Shown piece after piece: positions 17,645-27,100 of a stretch of 28,693 nt of DNA (its first letter is position 1; the number at the start of each line of letters is the position of its first letter). The notes beneath the pieces were generated by a model, which worked only from the letters and a program-made list of their open reading frames with translations, was not told the origin of the DNA and did no database searches. The DNA is from an uncultured Anaerolineales bacterium (GTDB lineage: Bacteria > Chloroflexota > Anaerolineae > Anaerolineales > UBA6663): positions 1 through 28,693 of the forward strand of contig CALFZO010000077.1 in assembly GCA_937952305.1 (NCBI GenBank), written 5' to 3'. A program made the translations under genes and the position numbers.

Positions 17645-18982
17645 ATGACCGGCCAGACTTTCGCCGAAAAAGCGCTGGCGCGCGCCGCCGGCCTGCCCGG
17701 GACCGTCGCCGGCCAGGTGGTGGACGCCCGGCCCGATATCGTGCTCTCGCACGACAACACCGCCGCCATCGCCAAGATCTTTCACACCATCGGCCTGGAG
17801 CGCGTGGCCATCCCGGAGCGGCTGGCTATCACGCTCGACCACGCCGTGCCGGCGCCCAACGCCAACCATGCCCGCAACCACGCCGAGGTGCGCGAGTTTG
17901 TGCGCGCCCAGGGCGTCCGCCACTTCTTCGAGGTCGGCCGCGGCATCTGTCACCAGGTGCTGAGTGAGGAGGCCGTCATCCTGCCCGGTCAGCTCATCCT
18001 GGGCGCGGACTCGCATACGCCGCACTTCGGCTGGCTGGGCGCGTTCGGCGCCGGCATCGGGCGCACCGAGGTAGCCGCGCTGTGGGCCACCGGCGAGCTC
18101 TGGCTGCGCGTCCCGGAGAGCCTGCGGATCGTGGTCACCGGCCGGCTGGGCCGCGGGATCACGGCCAAGGACCTGTGCCTGCACCTGATCGGCCAGCACG
18201 GCGCGGACGGCGGCCTGTACAAATCGGTGGAGTTCAGCGGCCCGGGCCTGGAGGCGCTGTCGCTGGAAAGCCGCATGGTCATCCCGAACATGATGGCCGA
18301 GTTCGGCGTGAAGAACGCGTATCTGCCGCCGGACGAACAGGTCTTTGAGTACCTGGCGGAACGGCGCTTCAGAAGGCCGACTGCCGACGAGGGACGCTGG
18401 GCAGCGGGCGACCGTCAGCCGGCGTCCGCTGCGGAGTGGCGGGCCGAGCTCCAGGCCGGCGCGCTCTACCCGGACGCGGACGCCGCCTACGCGGCCGTGC
18501 ACACGCTGGACGCCGCCGCCATCGAGCTGACCGTGGCCTGCCCGCACACCGTCGACTCGGCCCAGCCGCTCGCGGCCGTGCGCGGCACGCGCATCCACCA
18601 GGCCTTCATCGGCACCTGCACCAACGGCCGGCTGGAAGACCTGGCCGCCGCCGCCGAGGTGGTGCGCGGCCGGCGGGTGGCACCCGGCGCCCGGCTGCTG
18701 GTGATCCCGGCCTCGTCCGAGGTCTACCTGGCCGCCCTGCAGCGCGGCTACGTCCAAGCATTGATGGAAGCCGGCGCCGTCTTCGGCACGCCCGGCTGCG
18801 GGCCGTGCATGGGCAACCACATGGGCGTACTGGCGCCGGGCGAGGTCTGCCTGTCGTCGGCCAACCGCAACTTCAAGGGCCGCATGGGCCAGCCGGAGGC
18901 CGAGATCTACCTGGCCAGCCCGGCCGTGGTGGCGGCCAGCGCCCTCACCGGCGTCATCACCGACCCGCGCGACCTGGACTGA
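17645..18982 (+). CDS. lysT: Homoaconitase large subunit
   Basis: A 445-residue aconitase-superfamily large subunit, LeuC-like. With the next gene's product it should isomerise homocitrate to homoisocitrate. Three cysteines can hold the 4Fe-4S cluster: Cys325 in IGTCTNGR, and Cys385 and Cys388 in GTPGCGPCMGNH. Substrate-side blocks LGADSHTPHFGWLGAFGAGIGRTEVA and SSANRNFKGRMG are present. A short, charged segment around 18365-18425 (residues about 241-260) looks like a small insertion against the family core. The enzyme could be LeuC of leucine synthesis, but its position between homocitrate synthase and homoisocitrate dehydrogenase supports the lysine role. Eleven bases separate it from the small subunit. 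Confidence 0.9.
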   Translation: MTGQTFAEKALARAAGLPGTVAGQVVDARPDIVLSHDNTAAIAKIFHTIGLERVAIPERLAITLDHAVPAPNANHARNHAEVREFVRAQGVRHFFEVGRGICHQVLSEEAVILPGQLILGADSHTPHFGWLGAFGAGIGRTEVAALWATGELWLRVPESLRIVVTGRLGRGITAKDLCLHLIGQHGADGGLYKSVEFSGPGLEALSLESRMVIPNMMAEFGVKNAYLPPDEQVFEYLAERRFRRPTADEGRWAAGDRQPASAAEWRAELQAGALYPDADAAYAAVHTLDAAAIELTVACPHTVDSAQPLAAVRGTRIHQAFIGTCTNGRLEDLAAAAEVVRGRRVAPGARLLVIPASSEVYLAALQRGYVQALMEAGAVFGTPGCGPCMGNHMGVLAPGEVCLSSANRNFKGRMGQPEAEIYLASPAVVAASALTGVITDPRDLD

Positions 18983-18993
18983 GGACGACGACC

Positions 18994-19512
18994 ATGCTGA
19001 CCGGACGCGTCTGGAAATACGGCGATGGCGTGGACACCGACGTCATCTTCCCCGGCAAGTACACCTACACCCTGCGCGAGCCGGCCGAGATCGCGGCCCA
19101 CGCCCTGGAGGACCTCGACCCCGAGTTCACGCGCAGCGCGGCGCCGGGCGACCTGATCCTGGCCGGCCGCAACTGGGGCAATGGCAGCTCACGCGAGCAG
19201 GCCGTCACCTGCCTCAAGTATCGCGGCGTGGCCGCCGTGGTGGCCAAGTCCTTCGCGCGCATCTACTATCGCAACGCCCTCAACCAGGGCCTGCTGCTGA
19301 TCACGTGCCCGGAGGCCGTGGAGGCCGCCCAGGCCGGCGACCAACTGGCCATCGACCTGCCCGGCCACCAGATCCTGCTCCGCGGCCGCGCCTACGCGTT
19401 CCCGCCGCTCTCGCCGTCGGTGCTCAGCATCGTCGAGGCCGGCGGCCTGGTGCCGCACCTGCGCCGCAAGCTCGGCCTGGCGGCGACGGGCGACGTCAAG
19501 GTATCGGATTAG
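18994..19512 (+). CDS. lysU: Homoaconitase small subunit
   Basis: A 172-residue swivel-domain subunit, LeuD-like. It opens with GRVWKYGDGVDTDVIFPGKY, the typical DTD-xI/V-P motif. It also contains ILAGRNWGNGSSREQAV, the GSSREQA block that contacts substrate, and AKSFARIYYRNALNQGLLLI. It pairs with the upstream large subunit to form homoaconitase. Length and motifs are complete. It starts at ATG 18994, with GAGGACGACG just upstream as a weak ribosome site. Homoisocitrate dehydrogenase follows after 15 bases. Confidence 0.92.
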   Translation: MLTGRVWKYGDGVDTDVIFPGKYTYTLREPAEIAAHALEDLDPEFTRSAAPGDLILAGRNWGNGSSREQAVTCLKYRGVAAVVAKSFARIYYRNALNQGLLLITCPEAVEAAQAGDQLAIDLPGHQILLRGRAYAFPPLSPSVLSIVEAGGLVPHLRRKLGLAATGDVKVSD

Positions 19513-19527
19513 CTGCCACTCACCCAC

Positions 19528-20544
19528 ATGCCTAAAGTTGTCCTGATCCCCGGTGACGGCGTCGGCCAGGAGGTCATCCCGGCCGCGGCCGAAGTGCTGG
19601 CCGCGCTCGGCCTCGGCCTGGACTTCGTGGAGGCGCCGGCCGGGTTCGAACACTTCTCACGGACCGGGAACGCCATCCCGGACGAGACCCTGGCCGAGGT
19701 GGAAGCCGCCGGCCTGGCCCTGTTCGGCGCCACGTCGTCGCCGTCCACGGTGGTGCCCGGCTACCGCAGCCCCATCCTGGCCCTGCGCCGGGCCTTCGAC
19801 TTGTACGCCAACTTGCGGCCCACCTTCTCCCTGCCCGGCTCGTTCGCGCGCCCCGGCGTGGACCTGCTGATCGTGCGCGAGAACACCGAAGGCCTGTACG
19901 CCGGGCGCGAACGGCTGGAAGACGCCGGCGCCACCGCCATCGCCGAGCGCGTCATCACGGCGCGCGGATCGGAGCGGATTGCGCGGGTGGCGTACGCCCA
20001 GGCGCGGCGGCGCCAGGCGCAGAACCCTCACCGTCCGGTGCGCGTCACCATCGTCCACAAGGCCAACGTCCTCAAGCTGACCGACGGCCTGTTTCGGGAG
20101 CAGTGCCGGCGCGTGGCGGCCGAACACCCCGAGATCGCCAGCGACGAGATGCTGGTGGACGCCATGGCCCTGCGCCTGGTGCGCGACCCCGAGCGCTTCG
20201 ACGTTCTGGTCACCACCAACCTGTTCGGCGATATCCTCTCGGACGAGGCCAGCGCCCTGATGGGCGGGCTGGGCGTGGCGCCGTCGGCCAACCTGGGCGC
20301 GCGCGCGGCCGTGTTCGAGCCCGTCCACGGCTCCGCGCCCGACATCGCCGGCCAGGGGATCGCCAACCCGGTCGGCGCCATCCTCTCGGCGGCGCTGCTG
20401 CTCGACCACATCGGCCAGACGGCCGCCGCCGACCGCGTGCGCGCGGCCGTCGCGGAGGCGCTGCGCGCCGGGACGCGGACACGCGACCTGGGCGGAGACG
20501 CCGGCACAACCGCCATGACACGCGCAATCCTGACCAGACTATGA
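19528..20544 (+). CDS. hicd: Homoisocitrate dehydrogenase
   Basis: A 338-residue beta-decarboxylating dehydrogenase (IPMDH/IDH family) that oxidises homoisocitrate to 2-oxoadipate with NAD. The start KVVLIPGDGVGQEV and VRENTEGLYAG are present, followed by the catalytic Lys block VHKANVLKLTDGLF, the metal-binding NLFGDILSDEASALMGGLG and the NAD-side VHGSAPDIAGQGIANPVG. The substrate loop reads GYRSPILALRRAFDLYANLRP, which lacks the canonical IPMDH sequence and resembles the homoisocitrate/isocitrate branch. IPMDH activity cannot be excluded. Its stop overlaps the next ATG (ATGA). Confidence 0.88.
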   Translation: MPKVVLIPGDGVGQEVIPAAAEVLAALGLGLDFVEAPAGFEHFSRTGNAIPDETLAEVEAAGLALFGATSSPSTVVPGYRSPILALRRAFDLYANLRPTFSLPGSFARPGVDLLIVRENTEGLYAGRERLEDAGATAIAERVITARGSERIARVAYAQARRRQAQNPHRPVRVTIVHKANVLKLTDGLFREQCRRVAAEHPEIASDEMLVDAMALRLVRDPERFDVLVTTNLFGDILSDEASALMGGLGVAPSANLGARAAVFEPVHGSAPDIAGQGIANPVGAILSAALLLDHIGQTAAADRVRAAVAEALRAGTRTRDLGGDAGTTAMTRAILTRL

Positions 20545-21188
20545 AACGCCGCCCACCGCCCCCGGCCCCACGGCGGCGCGCGCCGGGTCCATCTCCGGAC
20601 GCCCCGGCCGCCGCCTTCCGCTATCTCGTCCTCAACAAACCCTTCGAGGTCATGCCGGCCTTCACCGACCCGGAGGGCCGGCGCACGCTCAAGGACTTTG
20701 TGGATGTGCCCGGCGTCTACGCGGCCGGCCGGCTCGATTACGACAGCGAGGGGCTGTTGCTGCTCACCGACGACGGGACGCTCAGCCACCGCCTCACCGA
20801 CCCGCGCTTCGGCCATCCCAAGACCTACTGCGTGCAAGTGGAGGGCGTGGCCACCGACGCGCAGGTGGCTCAGCTGCGCGCCGGCGTGACCCTGGACGAC
20901 GAGCCCACGCGCCCGGCCGAGGCCGAGATCCTGCCTGACCCCGGCTTCTGGCCGCGCCCCAAGCCGGTCCGCAACTATCACCCCACCACCTGGCTGCGCG
21001 TCACGCTGCGCGAGGGCCGCAAGCGGCAGCTGCGCCGGATGACGGCCGCCGTCGGCCTGCCCTGCCTGCGCCTGGTGCGCGTGGCCATCGGCCCCGTGCA
21101 GCTGGGCGACCTGCAGCCCGGCCAATGGCGCGCGCTGAGCGCGGCCGAAGTGGACGCCCTGCGCCGGTCGGTGGGCCTGGCCCGCTGA
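20541..21188 (+). CDS. RluE-like rRNA pseudouridine synthase
   Basis: A 215-residue RsuA/RluB/RluE-family enzyme that isomerises uridine to pseudouridine in rRNA. A basic, Pro-rich N-terminal tail of about 25 residues comes first, then FRYLVLNKPFEVM. The catalytic Asp66 lies in GRLDYDSEGLLLLTDDG, and WLRVTLREGRKRQLRRM, the family's RNA-binding block, is intact. No S4 domain is present, as in RluE. It overlaps homoisocitrate dehydrogenase by four bases and precedes lysK by 17, so it is translated as part of the lysine operon although no metabolic link is known. The exact target position on rRNA cannot be told from sequence. Confidence 0.9.
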   Translation: MKRRPPPPAPRRRAPGPSPDAPAAAFRYLVLNKPFEVMPAFTDPEGRRTLKDFVDVPGVYAAGRLDYDSEGLLLLTDDGTLSHRLTDPRFGHPKTYCVQVEGVATDAQVAQLRAGVTLDDEPTRPAEAEILPDPGFWPRPKPVRNYHPTTWLRVTLREGRKRQLRRMTAAVGLPCLRLVRVAIGPVQLGDLQPGQWRALSAAEVDALRRSVGLAR

Positions 21189-21205
21189 CCCAACGGTGCC
21201 CGCCT

Positions 21206-22243
21206 ATGGACGAGATTGAACTGCTCACCGGTCTGCTGGAACGCTACAGCCCCACCGGCCAGGAGGCCGAAGCCGCGGCCTTCTTGGTGGATGCGCTCCG
21301 CGCCGACGGCCTGGACGCGCGCGTGGACGAGGCCGGCAACGCCGTCGCCGTGGCCGGCGAGGGGCCGCTCACGATTATGCTGCTCGGCCACATCGACACC
21401 GTGCCGGGCTTCATCCCGGTGACGCGCCAGGGCGACCGCCTGAACGGGCGCGGCGCCGTGGACGCCAAGGGGCCGCTGGCCTGCTTTGCGGCCGCTGCCC
21501 GGCGCGTGCGCGCCCACCTGAGCGGACAGCGCCTGATCGTGGTCGGCGCCGTCGGCGAGGAGGGCGACAGCCGCGGCGCCCGCTTCATCAAAGACCGCTA
21601 CCGCCCGGACTTCACTATCATCGGTGAGCCGAGCGGCTGGGAGAAGGTGACGCTGGGCTACAAGGGCAGCGCCTGGTTTGAGTACCAGGTGACGCGCGGC
21701 CTGGCGCACACTTCTGCCCGGGCGGAGAGCGCGTGCGAGGCCGCCGTCGCCTATTGGAACCGCGTCACCGCCTGGGCCGCGGCGCGCAACGGCGCTAACC
21801 CCAAGATGTTCGAGCAGGTCAGCCCGACGCTGCGGGCGATGACGTCCGGCTCAGACGGCTTCACCGAGACGGCCCAACTCAAGTTCGGCGTCCGGCTGCC
21901 GCCGGGGCTGGCGGTGGAGGAGCTGGACACGGCCCTGCGCGGCCTGTCTGAGGGTGCCGCGTTGACGCTGGCGGAAGGCGTCGCGGCCTATCGCGGCGAG
22001 AAGAACACGCCCCTGGTGCGGGCCTTCCTGGCGGCGGTCCGCGAGGTCGGCGGCAACCCATCGTTCACGGTCAAGAGCGGCACCTCCGATATGAACATCG
22101 TGGCGCCCGCTTGGGGCACACCCATCCTGGCCTACGGTCCAGGCGACTCGGGCCTCGACCACACGCCCGACGAGCACATCCTGATTTCGGAGTATCGGCG
22201 TGGGATTAACGTGCTGGCGGCCGCGCTGTTGCGGCTGCGGTGA
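21206..22243 (+). CDS. lysK: LysW-lysine hydrolase (M20 family)
   Basis: A 345-residue zinc-dependent M20 amidohydrolase that releases lysine (or ornithine) from the LysW C-terminus. The motifs are LLGHIDTVPG (metal His), GAVDAKGPLACF (bridging Asp), VGAVGEEGDSRG (catalytic Glu pair), IIGEPSGWEKVTLGYKG and the closing SGLDHTPDEHI with the last metal His. The sequence around EPSGW and the short GEGPLTIMLLGH opening fit LysK more than ArgE or DapE. Start ATG 21206 was chosen because MDEIELLTGLLERYSPTGQE is the usual N-terminus. It is the last gene of the operon; a long imperfect hairpin follows at 22275. Confidence 0.93.
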   Translation: MDEIELLTGLLERYSPTGQEAEAAAFLVDALRADGLDARVDEAGNAVAVAGEGPLTIMLLGHIDTVPGFIPVTRQGDRLNGRGAVDAKGPLACFAAAARRVRAHLSGQRLIVVGAVGEEGDSRGARFIKDRYRPDFTIIGEPSGWEKVTLGYKGSAWFEYQVTRGLAHTSARAESACEAAVAYWNRVTAWAAARNGANPKMFEQVSPTLRAMTSGSDGFTETAQLKFGVRLPPGLAVEELDTALRGLSEGAALTLAEGVAAYRGEKNTPLVRAFLAAVREVGGNPSFTVKSGTSDMNIVAPAWGTPILAYGPGDSGLDHTPDEHILISEYRRGINVLAAALLRLR

Positions 22244-22274
22244 CGCGCTCTGAGGCGGGGTCCTGGGCCTTAGT

Positions 22275-22312
22275 AAATTGGTACCAGTGAGCGGCTCATA
22301 GTACCTTAATTT
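22275..22312. promoter_or_regulatory. Imperfect inverted repeat upstream of a promoter
   Basis: AAATTGGTACCAGTGAG (22275-22291) and CTCATAGTACCTTAATTT (22295-22312) form a long imperfect palindrome around CGG. It sits between the lysK stop and the TTGACA at 22314. It could act as a terminator hairpin for the lysine operon or as a repressor or activator site for the following promoter. Confidence 0.6.
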
Positions 22313-22313
22313 C

Positions 22314-22342
22314 TTGACATCCCCCCCTGCCCGAACTAAGAT
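22314..22342 (+). promoter_or_regulatory. Strong sigma-70-type promoter
   Basis: Consensus TTGACA (22314-22319), a 17-base spacer and TAAGAT (22337-22342). Predicted start about 22349. This is the best-looking -35 box in the window. The next sizeable gene is about 450 bases downstream. Confidence 0.75.
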
Positions 22343-22530
22343 CAGGACAGAAAGTGAAAAATAGATCACAGACGCCCGTTTTATGGAGCCAATTGGTATC
22401 TAGGTCACAACGATAACTAGACACTCAACTGAATTCTGAGTTTTGTGTGGAGGCGATGAGCCGAGAGATGCGTTTGGTCGCTCGCCAGCCGGAACCAACG
22501 GTTGGCACATCCTCGGGGAGCCAGTAGCGA

Positions 22531-22560
22531 AACCGGCCACAAGTGTGTGGTCGGTTTTTT
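22531..22560 (+). terminator. Intrinsic terminator in the leader region
   Basis: AACCGGCCACA (22531-22541) and TGTGGTCGGTT (22546-22556) pair over 11 bp with one G-T, around loop AGTG. The run of T ends at 22560. Confidence 0.85.
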
Positions 22561-22723
22561 GTTGCGAGCGACGCTGAGCAGACGAGCCCTACCTCGTCAG
22601 GCCAGCGATGCTCACCAGACCACCAGGGCCGGCCGGTTTCCCCGGACGCTCTGGGTGCTCTACTGGTGGGCATGGCACGTCCAATCCGAACGACAAAACC
22701 ATAGAGAACACCGCCCGAACTGA

Positions 22724-22751
22724 GCGCCGCTGCGCTGCAGCAGGTTTTTTG
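22724..22751 (+). terminator. Second hairpin followed by T6
   Basis: CCGCTGC and GCAGCAGG can pair with one bulge around a GCT loop. TTTTTT follows directly. The stem is shorter than in the first site; the tail GGTTTTTTGCTGC closely resembles GGTTTTTTGTTGC of the first. Confidence 0.5.
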
Positions 22752-22800
22752 CTGCCTGCCGCCGCTGACAGCCGGCTCCGTTCGTGGTGTCAGCAGGACA

Positions 22801-23931
22801 ATGAAGTCTGGCTCTAACCAACCATCGCCTGCGCGCCGCCGGGGCGTTGCACCAGGACTCGCAATTGGCGTCGCCATCGCCTTAGTCGCACCGCTGTTGG
22901 CCGTTGTGGTTTTTCTGGGCATGACGATTACACGCTGGGCAACACAGCCGACCCCGACCATCGCCGCCCTGTTTACGCAGGCGAGCGTGGCCGCGGCGAC
23001 GCCCCTGCCGGCTGCGACGGAGGCCGCGGACACGGCGCCGACCGCCAGCGCCGCGGCGACGCCCAGCCCGGCGGCGAGCGGATCGGCCGGAAACGCCACG
23101 CCGACCCTGGCCGCGACAGCGGCGCCCAGCGCGGAGACCGCCCTGCCGACGGCCAGCGCCACGGCGACGACCGCCGCCAGCGCCACGGCCAGTGGGCTGT
23201 CCGCCAGCGCTACGCCCGCTCTGACGACAGCCGGCGCGGCGGCAACGGCGACTGCGCCGCCCGCCCAGGCCACGGTCGCGAACCCCAGCGCCACGCCGGC
23301 CGGCAACGCCACCGCGACGCCTACGGCCACGGCCACGGCCACAGCGACCACGCCGCCGGCGGCGGACCTGGTTTTTGCCGGAACGCGCGGGTACTTTGAC
23401 CAGACCGAAAACGCCTACCGCGTGGTGGGCGAGATCGTCAACACGACCGCCGTCTACCAGCAGATGCTCGCCGTGACCGGCAGCTTCTACGGTGATCAGG
23501 ATCAGTTGGTGGCTGACGACGCCGATGTGCTCGATTATCTGCCCCAGGCCGTCATTCCGCCGAACGGCCGCGTGCCTTTCGAAATCCTGGTGCCGGACCT
23601 GGCCGGCGCGGCGCGCTTTGACCTGGTGGCCGACGCCGTCGAGAGCCTGACGCCGATCCGCGAGTTCACGCCCACCAACCTGACGCAGGTAGTCGAGTTC
23701 GACCGCTACTGCGTCCGGGGCACGGTGCAGAACTCCGGCGATCGTCTGGATGAGAGCCTGGTGGTGGTGGTGGTGCTCTACGACGCTCAGGCGTCCGTTG
23801 TCAACTACGGAGATTTCGCGCCGAGTTCGCCGTTCAGCATTTTCGGCACGCGGGTCCTGAACTTCCAGGTCTGCGTGTCTCCGCCGAACGATAACGTCGC
23901 GCGATACGAAGTGCGCGTCTTGGGACGTTAG
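22801..23931 (+). CDS. Membrane-anchored protein with Thr/Ala/Pro linker and FxLYD-like domains
   Basis: A 376-residue envelope protein of unknown function. A short basic cytoplasmic N-terminus precedes one transmembrane segment (residues about 17-43), then a 130-residue Ala/Thr/Pro/Ser-rich linker (about 50-185) containing TATPTATATATATT-type repeats. The C-terminal part has two FxLYD-like beta units: YRVVGEIVNTTAVYQQMLAV and YCVRGTVQNSGDRLDESLVV, each with the G-x-V-x-N pattern. Such domains occur in exported proteins of Gram-positive bacteria and Chloroflexota. ATG 22801 has a weak ribosome site. It is downstream of the long leader region, so its expression may be conditional. The gap to the protease gene is 221 bases. 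Confidence 0.75.
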   Translation: MKSGSNQPSPARRRGVAPGLAIGVAIALVAPLLAVVVFLGMTITRWATQPTPTIAALFTQASVAAATPLPAATEAADTAPTASAAATPSPAASGSAGNATPTLAATAAPSAETALPTASATATTAASATASGLSASATPALTTAGAAATATAPPAQATVANPSATPAGNATATPTATATATATTPPAADLVFAGTRGYFDQTENAYRVVGEIVNTTAVYQQMLAVTGSFYGDQDQLVADDADVLDYLPQAVIPPNGRVPFEILVPDLAGAARFDLVADAVESLTPIREFTPTNLTQVVEFDRYCVRGTVQNSGDRLDESLVVVVVLYDAQASVVNYGDFAPSSPFSIFGTRVLNFQVCVSPPNDNVARYEVRVLGR

Positions 23932-24152
23932 TCCCGGAAAGGAGGTTTTCCCCGGCCCGCCCGGCTTGTGGCCACGCCATCTTATCTAGATCCAGCACTC
24001 TCGCGTCGTACGGCGCAAGCGGCATTGTGAACTGTGGCCGCAGGCCCAGCGCGTCGCCGGGGAACTGGTCCGGGAACCCAGCAACTGACCTATCGCTTGT
24101 CGATCTACTCAACGTAGGTATGACTGACTCTTTCGCTCAAGGAGACTTCGCA
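23932..24152. other. Intergenic region before the S8 protease
   Basis: Non-coding. There is a weak hairpin, GGAAA with TTTCC near 23936-23951, and a possible promoter TTGTCG (24096-24101) with TATGAC at 24118, neither strong. The Shine-Dalgarno AAGGAG (24139-24144) serves the following gene. Confidence 0.4.
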
Positions 24153-27100
24153 ATGCGATCTTTCGTCGCAACCATCACTCGGGGAATTGTGGGCCTCTCG
24201 CTCGCCCTGAGTGCCGCTGGGGTCGGGACGACGGCGCCCGTGGCGGCTGGCAACAGCAGCCTGGACCTGCCGCCCTACGCCCAGTTGGTGGAGGGCGTGG
24301 GTGACCAGACCTGGGAACAGACCGCCGGCAGCCAGCTGACGGGCCCGGTGCAGCTGGTCGTCCACATCAACAAGGCGCCGCTGGCGATGGTGGGCAAATA
24401 CTGGACCCATCAGCAGCGCCGTGACTACGTGGCCTCGATCCGCGCCGAGCAAGACAAGCTCGTGCCGCAAATCGAGGCGCTGGGCGGCCAGGTCGTCGGC
24501 CGCTTCGCTCAACTGTCCACCGGCCTGGCCGTCACCATCGACGCCAGCCAGGTGTCCGCCCTGCGCGGCCTGGCCAACGTCATCGGCGTGCGCGGCGTGG
24601 CCAACTATCAGCTCGACCTGACCGAGACCGTGGACTGGATCGGCGCCGGCAGCCTGCAAGACATGGGCATCACCGGCACGCACCGCCCGGATCTGGGCGG
24701 CCTGGGCATCGACGTCGCCGTCATCGACTCCGGCGTCGACTACACCCACAGCAAGCTGGGCGGCACCGGCAGCCTGGCCGACTACGCGGCCTGCTACTCT
24801 GACCCGGCCGACACCTCCGACTGCGCCCTGTTCCCGAACGCCAAAGTGGCGGGCGGCTTCGACTGGGTCGGCGAGGACTGGCCGGTCTTCAGCGGCGCCA
24901 TCACCCCGGATGGCGACCCGATCGACTTCGAAGGCCACGGCACGCACGTCGCCGACATCATCGGCGGCTTCGAGTCCGCGCCCGGCGCGGGCGACCAGGG
25001 CGTGGCCCCGGGCGTCAACATCTGGGCCTTCAAGGCCTGCTCCGCCGTGTCCTCGTCCTGCAACGGCCTGGCCCTGCTCCTGGCCCTGGACGACGCCATG
25101 GACCTGGACGACTCGGACTACGGCGTCTGCGACCCGACCTCCGACGGCAACTGCACCACCTACGACCCCGCGGACGTCGTCAACATGTCGCTGGGCTCGC
25201 CCTACGGCCAGCCGGAAGACGACCTGACCCACTTCGCCAACCTGGCCTCCTACTACGGCTCCGTCGTGGTGGTCTCGGCCGGCAACAGCGGCGACCGCCC
25301 GTACATCGTGGGCTCGCCGTCCACGGCTGACGGCGCCATCAGCGTCGCGCAGAGCACCGTCCCCTCGGACAAGGTCTACAACATCCGCGTCGGCGGCGTG
25401 GTCAAGGCCCTGGGCGTCCTGCAGCCCTGGAGCCCGGCCCCGGCCGGCCCCATCAGCGGCCCGCTGCAGTACGGCAACGGCGCCGGCGGCAACCTGGACG
25501 GCTGTGCGGCCTTCCCGGCCGGCTCGCTCACCGGCAAAGTCCTGCTGGTGAATCGCGGCACCTGCAACATCAGCGCTAAGATGTCCAACGGCGCGGCCGC
25601 GGGCGCGGGGCTGGTGATCATCGCCAACAACGCGTTCTCCAACACCCCGCCGTCCTTCAGCTTCGGCGGCGCCACGGCCTTCGCGCCGACCCTGACCGTG
25701 ACCCAGAATGACGGCACGGTCCTCAAGGCCCTGGTCGGCCAGACGACCAGCACCAGCGACAGCGACTTCGTCCTGCTGCAGGACGACATCGTGGCCTCCT
25801 CCGGCCGCGGCCCGCGCATCGCCGACGGCGACATCAAGCCCGATATCGCCGCCCCCGGCGCCAGCGTCTCGGCTGAGGTCGGCACCGGCACGGACAAGAC
25901 CGCCTTCGGCGGCACCTCCGGCGCCGCCCCGATGGTCTCCGGCGCGGCCGCCCTCATCGTCCAGGACCTGGAGATGAGCGGCATCCTGCGCGATGGCAAC
26001 CCCGGCGTGGCCCTGCCCGGCATCTCGGCGGCCCCGCTGGTGAAGGCGCTGTTGATGAACAACGCCATGCCCAACACGACGGTCGGCGGCACTTACCTGG
26101 CCCCGATCACGCTGCAAGGCGCCGGCCGCGTGGACGTGCTCTCGGCCTATGAAGCCGGCACCATGGCCCTGGACGTGACCGATCTGTACAACTGGATCAT
26201 CACCGGCCAGGACGCGCCGTGCACGGTCTCCACCTCGCCGACCAACTTCATCCAGGAGTCGATCTTCGGCGCGGCCAGCCCGTGGTACAACGGCTCGTAC
26301 AACTGCCTGAGCGCCTATCCGTTCGGCAACGACTTCTTCAACTCGTGGAACTCGGTCACCGGCAGCCTGTCGTTCGGCTTCGACGGCGTGTCCGGCAGCC
26401 AGAGCGAGACGCGCAAGGTCCTGATCGTCAACCTGGGCGGCGCGGCGCGCACCTACAACCTGAGCACGGCCTTCCGCTACACCGGCAACGGCCATGACGC
26501 CGACAACGCCAAGGGCGTCTCGATCTCGGCCTCGCCGTCGGTGGTGACCGTGCCCGGCTGGCCCGGCGACGGTATCAACCTGCCCATGACCCTGGTCGAC
26601 GTGACCGTTCAGGTCAACGCCAAGGGCCTGCGCGATTGGACGCTCGACGCCGGCATGTACGGCGCCAGCGGCACCAACATCTACTGCAGCAACCCGAACC
26701 CGCAGAACGGCTGCCCGACCCTGACGATGTACGAGTACGACGGCTTCGTCACGATCAACGGCGGCGCTGACAACGTCGTGCGCCTGCCGTGGCAGATCCT
26801 GCCCAAGAAGGCCGCCCGCACCGAGGTCACCAAGGTGACCAGCTCGTCGGTCAAGCTGCGCAACGCGGCCAAGTACAAGCCCGGTGACACGGACGTCCTG
26901 GCGCTGGTGGACGTGAGCGTCAACAACTGCGAGATCGTGGACACGCAGGGCAACTGCGTGGAAGAGAACTACGTGCCCGGCATCCTGCCCGGCATCAACG
27001 CCACGGCCATCGATCTCAAGGAAGTCGGCCTGCGCTCCTACCAGGTGCCCGGCCTGAACCCGGCCATCGGCCTGCCGCAGCCCGGCGGCAACGCCATCAC

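Larger units (their letters stand above)
22349..22800 (+). promoter_or_regulatory. Long untranslated leader or small-RNA region
   Basis: This stretch of about 450 bases holds no convincing gene. It contains an AT-richer first part, a possible 23-codon ORF at 22456-22527 with GGAGG close to its ATG, and two hairpin-plus-T6 sites (22531-22560 and about 22730-22750). I could not match it to a riboswitch class I know. It may be one leader with two conditional terminators, or a discrete RNA ending at 22560. Confidence 0.45.

Noticed and set aside
16318..20544. Leucine pathway (leuA, leuC, leuD, leuB) reading of the four genes
   Set aside because: LeuA-type regulatory domain is absent, the dehydrogenase substrate loop is not IPMDH-like, and the genes sit inside a LysW operon.
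22456..22527. 23-codon ORF in the leader region as an amino-acid-sensing leader peptide
   Set aside because: No run of one amino acid, ribosome site too close to the ATG, and no clean antiterminator pairing to the 22531 stem was found.
22340..22560. Known riboswitch or T-box
   Set aside because: I looked for SAM, TPP, cobalamin, fluoride, c-di-GMP and T-box core motifs and found none convincing.
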